DNA of 64,000 bases from Locusta migratoria. Its lineage: Eukaryota; Arthropoda; Insecta; Orthoptera; Acrididae. Position numbers and translations under genes: made by a program. The notes beneath the pieces are model-generated. The model made no database searches. It had not been told where the DNA came from and saw only the letters and a list, made by a program, of their open reading frames with translations. This document shows positions 12,436 through 22,049 of this stretch, in pieces. Each line of letters begins with the position of its first letter. Within the stretch, counting starts at the first letter, position 1. The stretch is from NCBI GenBank assembly GCA_026315105.1, contig CM048750.1, positions 401,918,502 through 401,982,501 of the forward strand, given 5' to 3'.

Positions 12436-12628
12436 CAACACTCCTTCTGCTTACTGAACCGCGGCTTCCATAATGATCGTATGGGGCACCATATTGTCCG
12501 TACTGACTGCCGTACTGGTCTTCTTCTGTACCACAGTTTGCTGGATCATCATATTCTGGACCAGGAGAGAAATTGGATCCAGGGCCATTTTGGCTATTTA
12601 CTCGTGAATAGCGACCATTAGTTCTAGG
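12436..12628 (-). CDS. Dscam2: Dscam2-like receptor, cytoplasmic exon 4 of 5 seen
   Basis: The minus-strand exon has acceptor CCCTTTCCAG|CC and strong donor GTTG|GTAAGT. It begins in phase 0, holds 64 codons and leaves one G that completes a glycine with the next exon. The peptide is tyrosine-rich: GRYSRVNSQNGPGSN, EYDDPANCGTEEDQYG, QYGQYGAPYDHYGSRGS. The repeated Tyr-Gly and Asp-Tyr units suggest SH2-docking or low-complexity tail sequence. No homologous domain is claimed. It is assigned to the same gene because strand, spacing and intron phases fit the exons on both sides. A PLE end and simple repeats lie 80-400 bp upstream in the intron. Confidence 0.85.
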
Positions 12629-12707
12629 CTGGAAAGGGGTTTTACGTAATTACAACACTGTTGGATAACAATAGAAACACCTCAACCAATGATACTTTAA
12701 AAAAATT

Positions 12708-12850
12708 AATAATGGAGGATAGGTAACAACTCACCGTAAAGAGGCTAGCTGAGCTGCTGACAGAAACGAAAATAGACAATCACATTCACACAACTTAAAT
12801 TTTTGGCCAACACATACATACACACTATCACTCAGACAACTATACACACA
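12708..12850 (-). mobile_element. PLE terminal-repeat fragment, minus orientation
   Basis: It starts AATAATGGAGGATAGGTAAC and continues AACTCACCGTAAAGAGGCTA. It contains TTAAATTTTTGGCCA and a CA-rich stretch, matching the left arm of the palindrome at 40521-41529. Read on the minus strand the outer part is GGTGAGTTGTTACC. It lies inside the Dscam2-like intron 80 bp upstream of an exon. Confidence 0.7.
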
Positions 12851-13554
12851 CAAAAAAAATAATAATAGTATACTGGGTATTTGAAAATTCTCTTTACATA
12901 CTTTGAGGATTTCCAGAGAGGAGTGAGTAAGTAAAATTTTGATAAGGAACCCATGTCCAGGAATGTTTCCAGTGAAACTATGAGCACTTCTTTGATCCTT
13001 TGAAACCAATCTATTCTAGTGAATGCTAATTTCCATATGTTGGAAAGAGGTAGCATGACAGAAAACAACAACGAAAATCTAACAAATAATGGGCTCTAAA
13101 ATTTGTATCTTAAGATCTAACAGCAGGTCCTACATCTTTGACACTGAACACACATCTTCTACAGGACAAGTGCTTATAGTTCCTATACTATGCATTTTAG
13201 AGACCATGTTTACTTTTTTAATAACTAAAGCAAAGAGTTTGCAGTTAGAAGAGATTTGTTTCATAGTGTGTACGATAAGGAAGAGCTCAAAGCACCACCA
13301 AATGAGATTTATGGATGTTGTTTCCTCATCAAAATATTGTCCTCTAAACCTGTAATGGGAATTTCTGAGTGCTGTGTATAAACATTTGACAAGTTGATGA
13401 GGAGATAAAGTAATATATGATTCGGTTAGCAATTTTTCAAGAATGTAGAAAGATCACTTGTGTCCTGCAATCTGCAATTTAAAAGCACTTTAGTTTTCCC
13501 ATTTGTTGAAATTATATTTGGTAATTTTTCAAATCAAGTTGTGTTACACAAACG

Positions 13555-14030
13555 TTAAACTTTTATCATCCACACATTTCAACCGCCAGTGGCCGCAAGC
13601 AAGTGATGCTGGTTTGCACATACGACGTAAACCTGGTGAGCACTGTCTTGTGGAGCACATTCATCTGAGACACACCGGCCCAGTCCCAGGTGTTACCCTT
13701 TGGTTTTTTGTGGAAGGCATACAGGCCAGTGCTCGATACTTTCAGATTGTTTTGCCATTCTTGCAACAGAAAGTTGATGTATTGTTCCAACAGGATAAAG
13801 CTCACCCGCGCACTACTCAAGGTGCTCTTCAAGAAATTCAGCAGCTTCTCTGGCCAGCACAGTCTCCAAACTTGTCTCCGATTGAGCAAATGTGGGATAC
13901 GATGGGACGATAACTGAAAAATTTGACTTATCTCGTATCCCTCGTAGAACAGTGTGAACTGAATGATCAGGTATGGAATGATGTATTCTGAGACAGGCCA
14001 TCTGTATGATCAAACGGATGCCAGAATCAT
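13555..14030 (+). pseudogene. Tc1-like transposase remnant
   Basis: The plus frame at 13560-13913 shows the Tc1 order: HTGPVPGVTLWFFVEG (first-Asp neighbourhood, decayed), VLPFLQQKVDVLFQQDKAHP (normally FQQDNARPH, second Asp) and WPAQSPNLSPIEQMWDTMGR (Pro-rich, third acidic residue E). Frames shift after about 13913. Terminal inverted repeats were not found, so only the catalytic half survives. Confidence 0.85.
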
Positions 14031-14163
14031 TGCCTGCATTTTCGCCAGTGAAAGATATACTGTATATATGGGTATTTCAGCAATGTTGGACACCTGGTAC
14101 CTCAGTATCACTTGAGCTATCGATCTGTACATGTCATCATTTTCTGTACTCCATATGTAATAA

Positions 14164-14516
14164 TGCCGCGATACCCCAAGTTAACCAAATGCCAGCGTGG
14201 CGCAATGGATAGCATCACTGACTGCGGTGCTGAAGGTCGTCGGTTCAACCCCGCCCATCAGCAAACATTTATTTCTTTGTAATTATCATTTCCAGAATGT
14301 TCTACATGTTTCTTATGTTCACTTGTAATTCCTACATGTTTCTTATGTTAACTATTCTTCTAACTTCTGGTAAATTCTGTCTGTGTATAAACAGCAGAGC
14401 ACTCTGCCTGAGAGGCAGTCAATGCTGTGTGTATGTTTCAGTTAGCAATAAACCTGCTTTCAGTATATGTGCTGTGTTCAGTTGACAACCCTGTCTTCGA
14501 AGTCAAGTCTGCTTCC
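14164..14516 (+). repeat. Solo LTR of the gypsy element found at 54.4-58.1 kb
   Basis: It starts TGCCGCG like both LTRs of the gypsy element at 54371-58067 and runs in parallel to the end: a tRNA-like block (GTGGCGCAATGGATAGCATC, then GGTTCAACCCC), CCAGAATGTTCTAC, TATAAACAGCAGAGC as a likely TATA/promoter region, AATAAACCTGC as a likely polyA signal, and GAAGTCAAGTCTGCTTCC. No internal element follows. It is therefore a solo LTR left by recombination, in the orientation opposite to the full element. The exact 3' boundary is uncertain by about 15 bp. Confidence 0.85.
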
Positions 14517-14527
14517 ATTTCAATGTG

Positions 14528-14775
14528 ACAATATTTCAATAATAAGGATAGTTTACAGCTCACTGCAAAGAGCTGAAACAGGCACATAAAAAAAGACACA
14601 CACGTACAAGACTTTCAGCTATCAGCCATGGTGTTATTAAGAAAATAGAATACTCACACAACCACACAGGTACACAACTGTCATCTACGGCTGCCGCACT
14701 TCGAATCGTACTTTGCAGTGCGTAAGTAGGGGATGGGAGGAGGAATAGGAATGTTGTGTCACACTGATTAATCAT
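14528..14775 (-). mobile_element. PLE terminal-repeat fragment (family of the 46.7-51.5 kb pair)
   Basis: AATAATAAGGATAGTTTACAGC is followed by TCACTGCAAAGAGCTG, CA-rich DNA, CAGCTATCAGCCATGG and the block CTGCCGCACTTCGAATCGTA. This corresponds in order to the left arm of the large palindrome at 46727, with many substitutions. It directly follows the solo LTR. Confidence 0.75.
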
Positions 14776-15164
14776 CCCCTATTAATTTAATTTATCATGG
14801 GTAAGACAGATTCAGTGGAAGAATCTTATGGAAGTACAGTCCATCAACAAATGAAGTTGCTTACAAAATATTAATTATGCCAATAGTTGAACATTAATTA
14901 TCAGTTTGGGATCTGTACTAGGTAGGGTTGATAGAAGAGGTACAGAAGATTCAATGGAGAGCAGCATGCTTCATTTCAGGTTCATGTAATAAGTGTGAAA
15001 GCACCATGAAGATGACCGTCAAATTCCAGATGGAAATGCTGCACGATAGACATTCTGATCACCTTATGGACTTGTAAAGTTTTGAAATCATACATTCTTG
15101 AGGAATTTTCCTGGCACACAGAGTACTTGATAAAAATGCATGGATCATCATCACACCTGTCTTT

Positions 15165-15218
15165 CATGGCCCAGTAAGTCGGACATATCTCAGGTGTGAC
15201 AGCAGCACAAATAAATAG

Positions 15219-15258
<40 letters not shown>

Positions 15259-15681
15259 CTAGCTTTTGCAGCCTAGCTGCTTCGTCAGGCAGAAGGGAAG
15301 GAGAGGGAAAAGGAAATGATGAGCGTTTTAAGGGAGTGGGTAAGGAGTCATTCCAATCCCGGGACAGGAAAGACACTATGTGTACTTGCGTCTGTGTAAA
15401 TGTGTGGGTGTGTGTGTATTTGTTTACCCTCCTTTTTTCCCCCCAAGGTAAGTCTTTCCTGTCCCAGGATTGGAATGACTCCTTACCCACTCCCTTAAAA
15501 CCCTCATCATTTCCTTTTCCCTCTCCTTCCCTTCTGCCTGACGAAGCAGCTAGGCTGCGAAAGCTAGCGTTTGTGTGTGTGTGTATTCATTTATTTATTT
15601 GTTTATTTGTGATGCTGTTACACCTGTGCTCCTTTGCCTGGTGAGTAATCTTCGTCTATTTTTCCTGCTAGGAATTTTTTT

Positions 15682-15690
<9 letters not shown>
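15165..15690. mobile_element. Inverted pair of PLE terminal repeats (palindrome 1)
   Basis: The minus arm (15196-15370) and plus arm (15375-15670) are inverted copies. Each has the outer CACAAATAAAT / ATTTATTTGTG, a (CA/GT)n tract, GCTAGC, the hammerhead-like core, the TTTCCTTTTCCCTCTCC stretch and GGTAAGTCTTTCC. The plus arm ends TGCCTGGTGAGTAATCTTCG just before a (TA)n tract. In this family the pLTR-like repeats of PLEs often sit head-to-head. Confidence 0.75.
15538..15562 (+). ncRNA. Hammerhead-ribozyme-like core in PLE terminal repeat
   Basis: The block reads CTGACGA, one A, stem II GCAGC-TAG-GCTGC, then GAAA. Hammerhead ribozymes require CUGANGA (seventh base free) and GAAA flanking stem II, and such motifs are known in Penelope-like elements. 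The extra A before stem II is unusual, and the cleavage strand was not placed with confidence. Confidence 0.55.

Positions 15691-15716
<26 letters not shown>
15681..15716. repeat. (TA)n microsatellite
   Basis: About 16 TA units separate two PLE-derived blocks. Similar tracts separate most palindromes in this cluster. Confidence 0.95.
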
Positions 15717-15719
<3 letters not shown>

Positions 15720-16064
15720 AGGAAAAATTCCTAAAAGGAAAAATATACGTAAAAAATAGAAGAAGTCGAAAGGGCGAAAGGGCACAGACAGTAATAGCAA
15801 CAAATAAACACACAGACACACACACACACACACAAAAATGCTAGCTTTCGCAGCCTAGCTGCTTCATCAGGCAGAAGGGAAGGAGAGGGAAAAGGAAATG
15901 ATGAGGGTTTTAAGGAAGGGGGTAAGGAGCCATTCCAATCCCGGGACAGGAAAGACTTACCTTGGGGGAAAAAATGGAAGGTAAATAAATGCACATACAC
16001 CCACACATTTACACAGACACAAGTACACTTAGGCAGACATAATTTAGAACTGTCTGACAGTTCT
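15717..16064 (-). mobile_element. PLE terminal repeat, minus orientation
   Basis: From left to right it shows AATATACGTAAAAAATAGA, a (CA)n tract, GCTAGCTTTCGCAGCC (reverse of the hammerhead-like core), the purine-rich stretch and GACTTACCTTGGGGG, then CA-rich DNA to AGTACACTTAGGCAGAC. It is the same subfamily as the arms of palindrome 1 and ends where another subfamily begins near 16065. Confidence 0.7.
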
Positions 16065-16853
16065 ACAGCTCGTCGATAGAAACAAATAAAATAAATAAAA
16101 TCACACACAAACACACATACAAGCTTTCGCCACCACTGGCAGCTTCTTCAGGAAAAAGAGGAAAAAAGGGGAGGAAAAGGGAAGGATATGGGTTTTAAGG
16201 AAGTGGAAAAGGAGTCATTCCAATCCCAGGAGTGGAAGGACTTACCTTAGGGGAAAAAAAGGAAGGTAAACAAAAACACACACACCCACACATTTACACA
16301 GACGCAAGTACACTTAGGCAGACACACTGTAGAACTGTAGAAAGCAAAGAAGTTAGACAGAGATGCCACTTGAGGCAGAGGCTCTGTCCAGAGAACCAAG
16401 GCAAAGATGTTAAGATGGTGGGTGGGAATTCAAATTTAGCGGAGGTTGAGACCAGGTGGGTAACGGGAAGAGAGAATATGTTGAAGGGCTAGTTCCCATC
16501 TCCGGAGTTCTGAAGGATTGGTGTCGGTGGGAAGTATCCAGATAACCCAGATAACACCCAGATAACACCGTCCGGGTGTCTGTGTAAATGTGTGGGTGTG
16601 TGTGTTTTTGTTTACCTTCCTTTTTTTCCCCTAAGGTAAGTCCTTCCACTCCTGGGATTGGAATGACTCCTTTTCCACTTCCTTAAAACCCATATCCTTC
16701 CCTTTTCCTCCCCTTTTTTCCTCTTTTTCCTGAAGAAGCTGCCAGTGGTGGCGAAAGCTTGTATGTGTGTTTGTGTGTGATTTTATTTATTTTATTTGTT
16801 TCTATCGACGAGCCGGTCCTTTTGGTAAGTCATCTGTTTTCTATTTTTATTTT
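16065..16853. mobile_element. Inverted PLE pair with C-terminal coding remnant (palindrome 3)
   Basis: The arms run from CTCGTCGATAGAAAC (near 16073) to GTTTCTATCGACGAG (near 16812). Both carry the hammerhead-like block (minus: CTGAAGA with a GCTGCCA/TGGTGGC stem, GAAA). The left arm is longer. Between about 16304 and 16570 it retains, on the minus strand, the PLE C-terminal coding tail (SELRRWELALQHILSLP). The right arm starts inside the CA/GT tract near 16575. This shows directly that these repeats are the ends of Penelope-like elements. Confidence 0.8.
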
Positions 16854-16875
16854 TATATATATATATATATATATA

Positions 16876-17222
16876 AAACTAAAAATAGAAAAGAGATGAC
16901 TTACCAAAAGGACCGACTTGTCGAGAGAAACAAATAAAATCACACACAAACACACATACAAGCTTTCGCCACCACTGGCAGCTTCTTCAGGAAAAAGAGG
17001 AAAAAAGGGGAGGAAAAGGGAAGGAAAAGGGAAGGATATGGGTTTTAAAACCCATATCCTTCCCTTTTCCTCCCCTTTTTTCCTCTTTTTCCTCTTTTTC
17101 CTGAAGAAGCTGCCAGTGGTGGCGAAAGCTTGTATGTGTGTTTGTGTGTGATTTTATTTGTTTCTCTCGACGAGCCGGTCCTTTTGGTAAGTCATCTCTT
17201 TTCTATTTTTAGTTTTATTTAT
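16876..17222. mobile_element. Perfect short palindrome of PLE ends, centre near 17048
   Basis: The centre is GATATGGGTTTTAAAACCCATATC and the arms extend about 170 bp each way, to TAAAACTAAAAATAGAAAAG on the left and its complement on the right. Each arm carries GACTTACCAAAAGGACCG, a CA/GT tract and the hammerhead-like core. One arm has an extra GGAAAAGGGAA unit. (TA)n lies at the left edge. Confidence 0.85.
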
Positions 17223-17261
17223 CCCACCGGGAAAGTTTCCCTCTATAATTTTCGTTTCATC

Positions 17262-17262
17262 A

Positions 17263-17328
<66 letters not shown>
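17262..17328. repeat. (TA)n microsatellite, about 30 units
   Basis: A long uninterrupted TA tract lies between two PLE palindromes. Confidence 0.95.
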
Positions 17329-17329
<1 letters not shown>

Positions 17330-17662
17330 ATTTTTGACTTACCTAAAGTACAGGCTCGTCGATAGAAACACCAAACACACACAAAAACACACAACCATTC
17401 GAGCTTTCGCCACCAGTGGTGGCTTTTTCGGGAAAAAGAGGGAGGAAGGAGAGGAGAAAGGGAAGGATACGGGTTTTAAGGAAGTGGAAAAGGAGCCATT
17501 CCAATCCCAGGAGTGGAAGGACTTACCTTAGGGGACAAAAAGGAAGGTAAACAAATACACACACACTCACACATATCCACATCCTAACAGGAAAAATATA
17601 CGTAAAAAATAGATGAAGTACACTTACCAGGCAAAGGGGCACAGGCAGTAATAGCAACAAAT

Positions 17663-17726
<64 letters not shown>

Positions 17727-17997
17727 GCTAGCTTTCGCAGCCTAGCTGCTTCATCAGGCAGAAGGGAAGGAGAGGGAAAAGGAAATGATGAGGGTTTTAA
17801 GGAAGGGGGTAAGGAGCCATTCCAATGGAAAAAATGGAGGGAAAATTTATTTACCCTCCATTTTTCCCCCCCAAGGTAAGTCTTTCCTGTCCCGGGATTG
17901 GAATGGCTCCTTACCCCCTTCCTTAAAACCCTCATCATTTCCTTTTCCCTCTCCTTCCCTTCTGCCTGATGAAGCAGCTAGGCTGCGAAAGCTAGCA

Positions 17998-18057
<60 letters not shown>

Positions 18058-18235
18058 TGTGTGTTTATTTGCCCTCCATTGATGAGGGTTTTAAGGAAGG
18101 GGGTAAGGAGCCATTCCAATCCCGGGAGAGGAAAGACTTACCTTGGGGGAAAAAAATGGAGCGTAAACAAATGCACACATGCCCACACATTCACAAGTAC
18201 ACCTAGGCAGACATACTGTGTATATATATAAAAAA
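17329..18235. mobile_element. Nested PLE ends with a palindrome centred near 17862
   Basis: A minus-oriented end (17329-17580) is followed by an inverted pair of a second subfamily: minus arm about 17580-17830, plus arm about 17850-18060. The arms share the purine/pyrimidine stretch and GCTAGC blocks and are joined by a short AAAATTTATTTACC linker. A third, minus-oriented partial copy follows to 18230. Long CA/GT tracts mark each arm. The order implies one pair inserted into another. Confidence 0.75.
17966..17990 (+). ncRNA. Hammerhead-ribozyme-like core in PLE terminal repeat
   Basis: CTGATGA, one A, stem II GCAGC-TAG-GCTGC, GAAA. This copy has the consensus T at the free seventh position. 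The same stem occurs in inverted orientation in the opposite arm near 17740. Confidence 0.55.
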
Positions 18236-18260
18236 TAGACGAAGATTCGTCTTAATAATA

Positions 18261-18267
<7 letters not shown>

Positions 18268-18312
<45 letters not shown>
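18268..18312. repeat. (GT)n(TA)n tract
   Basis: A few GT units run into about 20 TA units, just left of a perfect palindrome. Confidence 0.95.
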
Positions 18313-18318
<6 letters not shown>

Positions 18319-18344
18319 TAGAAGGAGACCTTCCAGGTAGGAAA

Positions 18345-18645
18345 ATTGTATAAAATAAAGATTTTTGACTTACCTAAAGTACAGGCTGGTCGATAGGAAC
18401 ACTAAACACACACAAAAACACACAACCATTCGAGCTTTCGCCACCAGTGGTGGCTTCTTCGGGAAAAAGAGGGAGGAAGGAGAGGAGAAAGGAAAGGATA
18501 CGGGTATCCTTTCCTTTCTCCTCTCCTTCCTCCCTCTTTTTCCCGAAGAAGCCACCACTGGTGGCGAAAGCTCGAATGGTTGTGTGTTTTTGTGTGTGTT
18601 TAGTGTTCCTATCGACCAGCCTGTACTTTAGGTAAGTCAAAAATC

Positions 18646-18655
<10 letters not shown>
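18345..18655. mobile_element. Perfect palindrome of PLE ends, centre near 18503
   Basis: The two arms translate to the same frame on opposite strands, and the centre is GGATACGGGTATCC. Each arm runs from TTTTTGACTTACCTAAAGTA to the purine-rich inner stretch and contains the hammerhead-like core. The pair is flanked on both sides by (TA)n, consistent with insertion into a TA microsatellite whose duplication cannot be delimited. Confidence 0.85.
18543..18569 (+). ncRNA. Hammerhead-ribozyme-like core, variant stem II
   Basis: CCGAAGA, one A, perfect stem II GCCACC-ACT-GGTGGC, GAAA. The first base of the C-box departs from CUGANGA, but the stem differs from other subfamilies by paired changes, which supports selection on RNA structure. 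Confidence 0.5.

Positions 18656-18720
<65 letters not shown>
18650..18720. repeat. (TA)n microsatellite, about 34 units
   Basis: This is the longest TA tract of the cluster, between a perfect palindrome and a minus-oriented PLE end. Confidence 0.95.
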
Positions 18721-18722
<2 letters not shown>

Positions 18723-19555
18723 CTTACCAAAAGCACCGGCTAGTCGAGAGAAACAAATAAAATCACACACAAACACACATACAAGCTTTCGCCACCATTG
18801 GCAGCTTCTTCAGGAAAAAGAGGAAAAAAAGGGAGGAAAAGGGAAGGATATGGGTTTTAAGGAAGTGGAAAAGGAGTCATTCCAATCCCAGGAGTGGAAG
18901 GACTTACCTTAGGGGACAAAAAGGAAGGTAAACAAATACACACACACACTCACAAATACACCTAGGCAGACATTTGTAGAAACCAAAGAAGATGAAAAAT
19001 TCCTGGCAGGAAAAATCATATATAAAAAAAGACGAAGATTACTCACCAGGGAAGGAGCACAGGTGTGACAGCATCACAAATAAATAAATGAATACACACA
19101 CACACACACACACACACACAAACCCAAGCTTTCGCAACCCAGTTGCTTCTTCAGGCAGAAGGGAAGGAGAGGGAAAAGGAAATGAGGGTTTTAAGGAAGG
19201 GGGTAAGGAGCCATTCCAATCCCGGGAGAGGAAAGACTTATCTTGGGGAAAAAAAGGAGGGTAAACAAATGCACACACACCCACATATTCACACAGACGG
19301 TACTTGTGTCTGTGTGAATGTGTGGGTATGTGTGCATTTGTTTACCCTCCTTTTTTTTCCCTAAGGTAAGTCTTTCCTCTCCCAGGATTGGAATGGCTCC
19401 TTACCCCCTTCCTTAAAACCCTCATTTCCTTTTCCCTCTCCTTCCCTTCTGCCTGAAGAAGCAACTGGGTTGCGAAAACTTGCATTTGTGTGTGTGTGTG
19501 TGTATTCATTTATTTATTTGTGATGCTGTTACACCTGTGCTCCTTCGCATATATA
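18721..19555. mobile_element. PLE end (minus) followed by an inverted PLE pair centred near 19303
   Basis: 18721-19000 is a minus-oriented end with GACTTACCAAAAGCACCGGC at the outer edge. 19010-19555 is an inverted pair of another subfamily. Its arms share ATAAATAAATGAATACAC / GTGTATTCATTTATTTAT, a GCAACCCAGTTGC / GCAACTGGGTTGC stem and the purine stretch, meeting at ACAGACGGTACTTGTGTCTG. The plus-arm core (19453-19477) is CTGAAGA, A, GCAAC-TGG-GTTGC, GAAA. Confidence 0.8.
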
Positions 19556-19559
19556 TATA

Positions 19560-19922
19560 ATAGGAGGAGACTTGCCTGGTGGGAAAAATATGTATAAAAT
19601 AAAAAATTTTGACTTACCAAATGTACAGGCTCCTCGATAGAAACATAAAACACACATAAAAACACACAAACACTCAAGCTATCGTCACCACTGGCAGCTT
19701 CATCAGGAAAAAGTGGAAGGAAGGAGAGGAGAAAGGGAATGATACGGGTTTTAAGGAAGTGGAAAAGGAGTCATTCCAATCGCACGAGTGGAAGGACTCA
19801 CCTAAGGGGACAAAAAGGAAGATAAACAAATACACACACACTCACACATATCCACACGCAAACACACCTAGACAGACATTTTTAAAAAGCAAAGAAGCTG
19901 GACAGAGATATCACTCGAGGCA
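19560..19922 (-). mobile_element. PLE end, minus orientation, right edge of cluster
   Basis: It begins AATAGGAGGAGACTTGCCTG, then GTGGGAAAAATATG, GACTTACCAAATGTACAGGC, a reversed hammerhead-like core (minus: CTGATGA, stem GCTGCCA/TGGTGAC, GATA) and the CA-rich inner tract ending in the PLE coding-tail remnant near 19890-19925. It abuts the old RTE copy. Confidence 0.7.
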
Positions 19923-19923
19923 G

Positions 19924-20358
19924 AAATGTGGGAAAAATAAAACAGTAGAAGAGGAAAGGGTAGCTTTAAGATATGAAATAATCTAGGCAGCAGAGGACCA
20001 ATTAGGTACAAAAGCCTACAAAAAATTCTTGGATATCATACGAAATAATGAATTTAATTTATGAAAGGAGAAAACATAAAAATGCAGTAAATGAAGCAAG
20101 CAAAATGGAGTACAGACAACTAAGAAATGAGACTTACAAGAAGAGCAAAATGGCTAAGCAGGAGTGGCTACAAGCCAAATGCAAATCTGTGGAAGAATGT
20201 ACAACTAGGGGAAAAATAAGACATTTTGATACAAGAAAAATAGCTGTACGAACATCAATAACTCAGATGGAAAACCAATTCTGAACAGAGAGGGGAAAGC
20301 TGAAAGGTAGAAAGAGTATATAGAGTGGCTCTATGAAGGAAATGAACTTCGAGACAAT
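19924..20358 (+). mobile_element. Old RTE-type LINE copy, left portion (split)
   Basis: The sequence matches the intact RTE at 59587-62875 from about 60863 (AATAAAACAGTAGAAGAGGAA) to about 61320, with roughly 10-15 percent differences judged by eye and several stops. It encodes a linker between endonuclease and RT (KMEYRQLRNE, MAKQEWLQAKCKSVEEC). It stops at GAGACAAT, the point where a large insertion begins. The continuation is at 29627-30292. Confidence 0.9.
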
Positions 20359-20374
20359 TAGGGATGGGTCAAAC

Positions 20375-21690
20375 CCCAATTTTACAGAATTGAATCTGAA
20401 TACCGAATCTTAAATAACACATTATGAGCCGTATCCTGAACCCAAATCGAATCTTCCAAATCTCGAACCCAAATAATCTGTCAACTCTAGTACATGCATT
20501 TAAAAATAAATACTACTCTATCACAGCCAGTGATGAAGATAAAGCCTTGTAGGATGGATTCCAAATGACAGTATTACAGTAAGATTTAAGAAATTAAAAT
20601 TTAATTTAGATTTTTATTTTGAATTTTAAGGATTTTTAATACTCCTCCCTCCGCTTAAAAGAAATTTATAGGCTATGTAACATTTAGAGATATATGTTGC
20701 TTAGATGTTCTGAAAGATAATCAACTTTCTTCACTCTATTACAAATTGTTTCATTTTGATGAAATAAAAAATAATTGAATTATGAAGCCCTACAAAGGAA
20801 AGGATTACTTTTTTTCCTTTTTTCAAAGGGAAAGCATCAAAAATAAAACATGAAAAGATGAGTAGATATTTTGGAAGTTGGAAAAATAAATTCTTAAAAA
20901 ATAGGATGTGTAAATGTTAAATATTTTTATAGTGACATTTAAGGCATTCCATAAGTGACAGACAGGACATTCAAACATAGAGAAATCTGTTTATCCGACG
21001 TGTGTGTACTTGTTATTGCCACGGTTCCAGAGGTTAAGCAAGGATATTTTGTGACTTTATTTATTCTTTCAAAAATTTAAGATCACGTAATTTGTCTGCA
21101 CAGAATTTATATTCGTAGAAGATTTTTAAAAATCAGTACTAGAAGTCAGTTGCCGTGCTCCATTTCTAACTATTCCCGATCAGCATAAGAATAATAAAAA
21201 TTTAAACATTAATGTGATACATATATTCTCCTCTTGTGACAATGCAAGATTGGCATCCCCCATCTTACTTTCTGTGTTTCATACTATATAATTAAAACTA
21301 ATTTTATCCAACCGTTAATACAGACCCTGTATAGCATAGCACACTTACTGAGTATCCAAAAATTGCAAATACTTGATTAAGCTCATATCATTTTTATTTT
21401 ATTATTCAGTACATTATTTATACTAATTGAAACATTTTTTAGTGGTCAGTTACATCAGAAATAATTTTAATTGCGAAATAAAGATAATTTGAAATATGCT
21501 CATAGCTCAACCTTATAAATTTTGATTGCAGGAATTGGCCTATTTAAGTATTGTAACATACATCATTTGAAAGCTGCTTGCTTCCCCTTTCTATTAAAGT
21601 AACTGCAATTTACTGAAACTTATTAATTCACATAATATTTGTAATTAAAGTCTCAGACCCATGCCAACTTTCACTATAAATTACGCCCAA
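20375..21690. other. Left interior of the hAT-like insertion, AT-rich, no coding motifs
   Basis: It begins with repeated CCGAATCT/CCCAAAT-type phrases (20395-20470), echoed by CAAATTCGAAG / GGATTCGGCG near the other end, as in subterminal repeats of hAT elements. The rest is AT-rich without recognised genes and may include the LTR of the nested retrotransposon. Confidence 0.4.
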
Positions 21691-21699
21691 ACCACTGTT

Positions 21700-22049
21700 A
21701 GATTTTGGACTTTGACTTCATATTTTTGTTGCCGCTGACTGCTGGTGTAGTTCGCTGCAGCCAATCATATCACGAGCTGTCAATCGACAACATATTCTGA
21801 TACGCAATGACACTTTGATGTGAGTGGTCGCGATCGACTAGGAGGAAGATCGACCATCACCAAGATCGCCCGGAGCAGACAGACTGGATTCGGCGGTCAG
21901 CTGTTGGAACCGGGAGCGGAACATCGCGGAGAGCTGATTAACATCCAATTGTTACTAGGGGCCTACCAAAAAAGGCGACTGTTTGTATGACCTGATATTA
22001 CTACAGTTGTGGTGACGGCAAAAGCCGAAAACAAAAGGTAAGAATTTTT
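21700..22049 (+). other. Probable leader of the nested LTR retrotransposon
   Basis: This less AT-rich stretch (GTCGCGATCGACTAGGAGG, then CGGAACATCGCGGAGAGC) lies directly upstream of gag and ends in TGGTGACGGCAAAAGCCG, an arrangement typical of retrotransposon untranslated leaders. A primer-binding site and LTR boundary were not resolved. Confidence 0.4.

Noticed and set aside
12956..13432. Minus and plus ORFs of 80-100 residues between the PLE end and the Tc1 relic
   Set aside because: No motifs, no splice support, mutually overlapping frames in AT-rich DNA.
14203..14275. A functional tRNA gene
   Set aside because: Anticodon and T stems do not pair well, and the same block sits at the same place in all three LTRs, so it is an LTR component.
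18365..18640. Identical 88-residue ORFs on both strands
   Set aside because: They arise because the DNA is a perfect palindrome of PLE ends; there are no protein motifs, and the frame crosses simple repeats.
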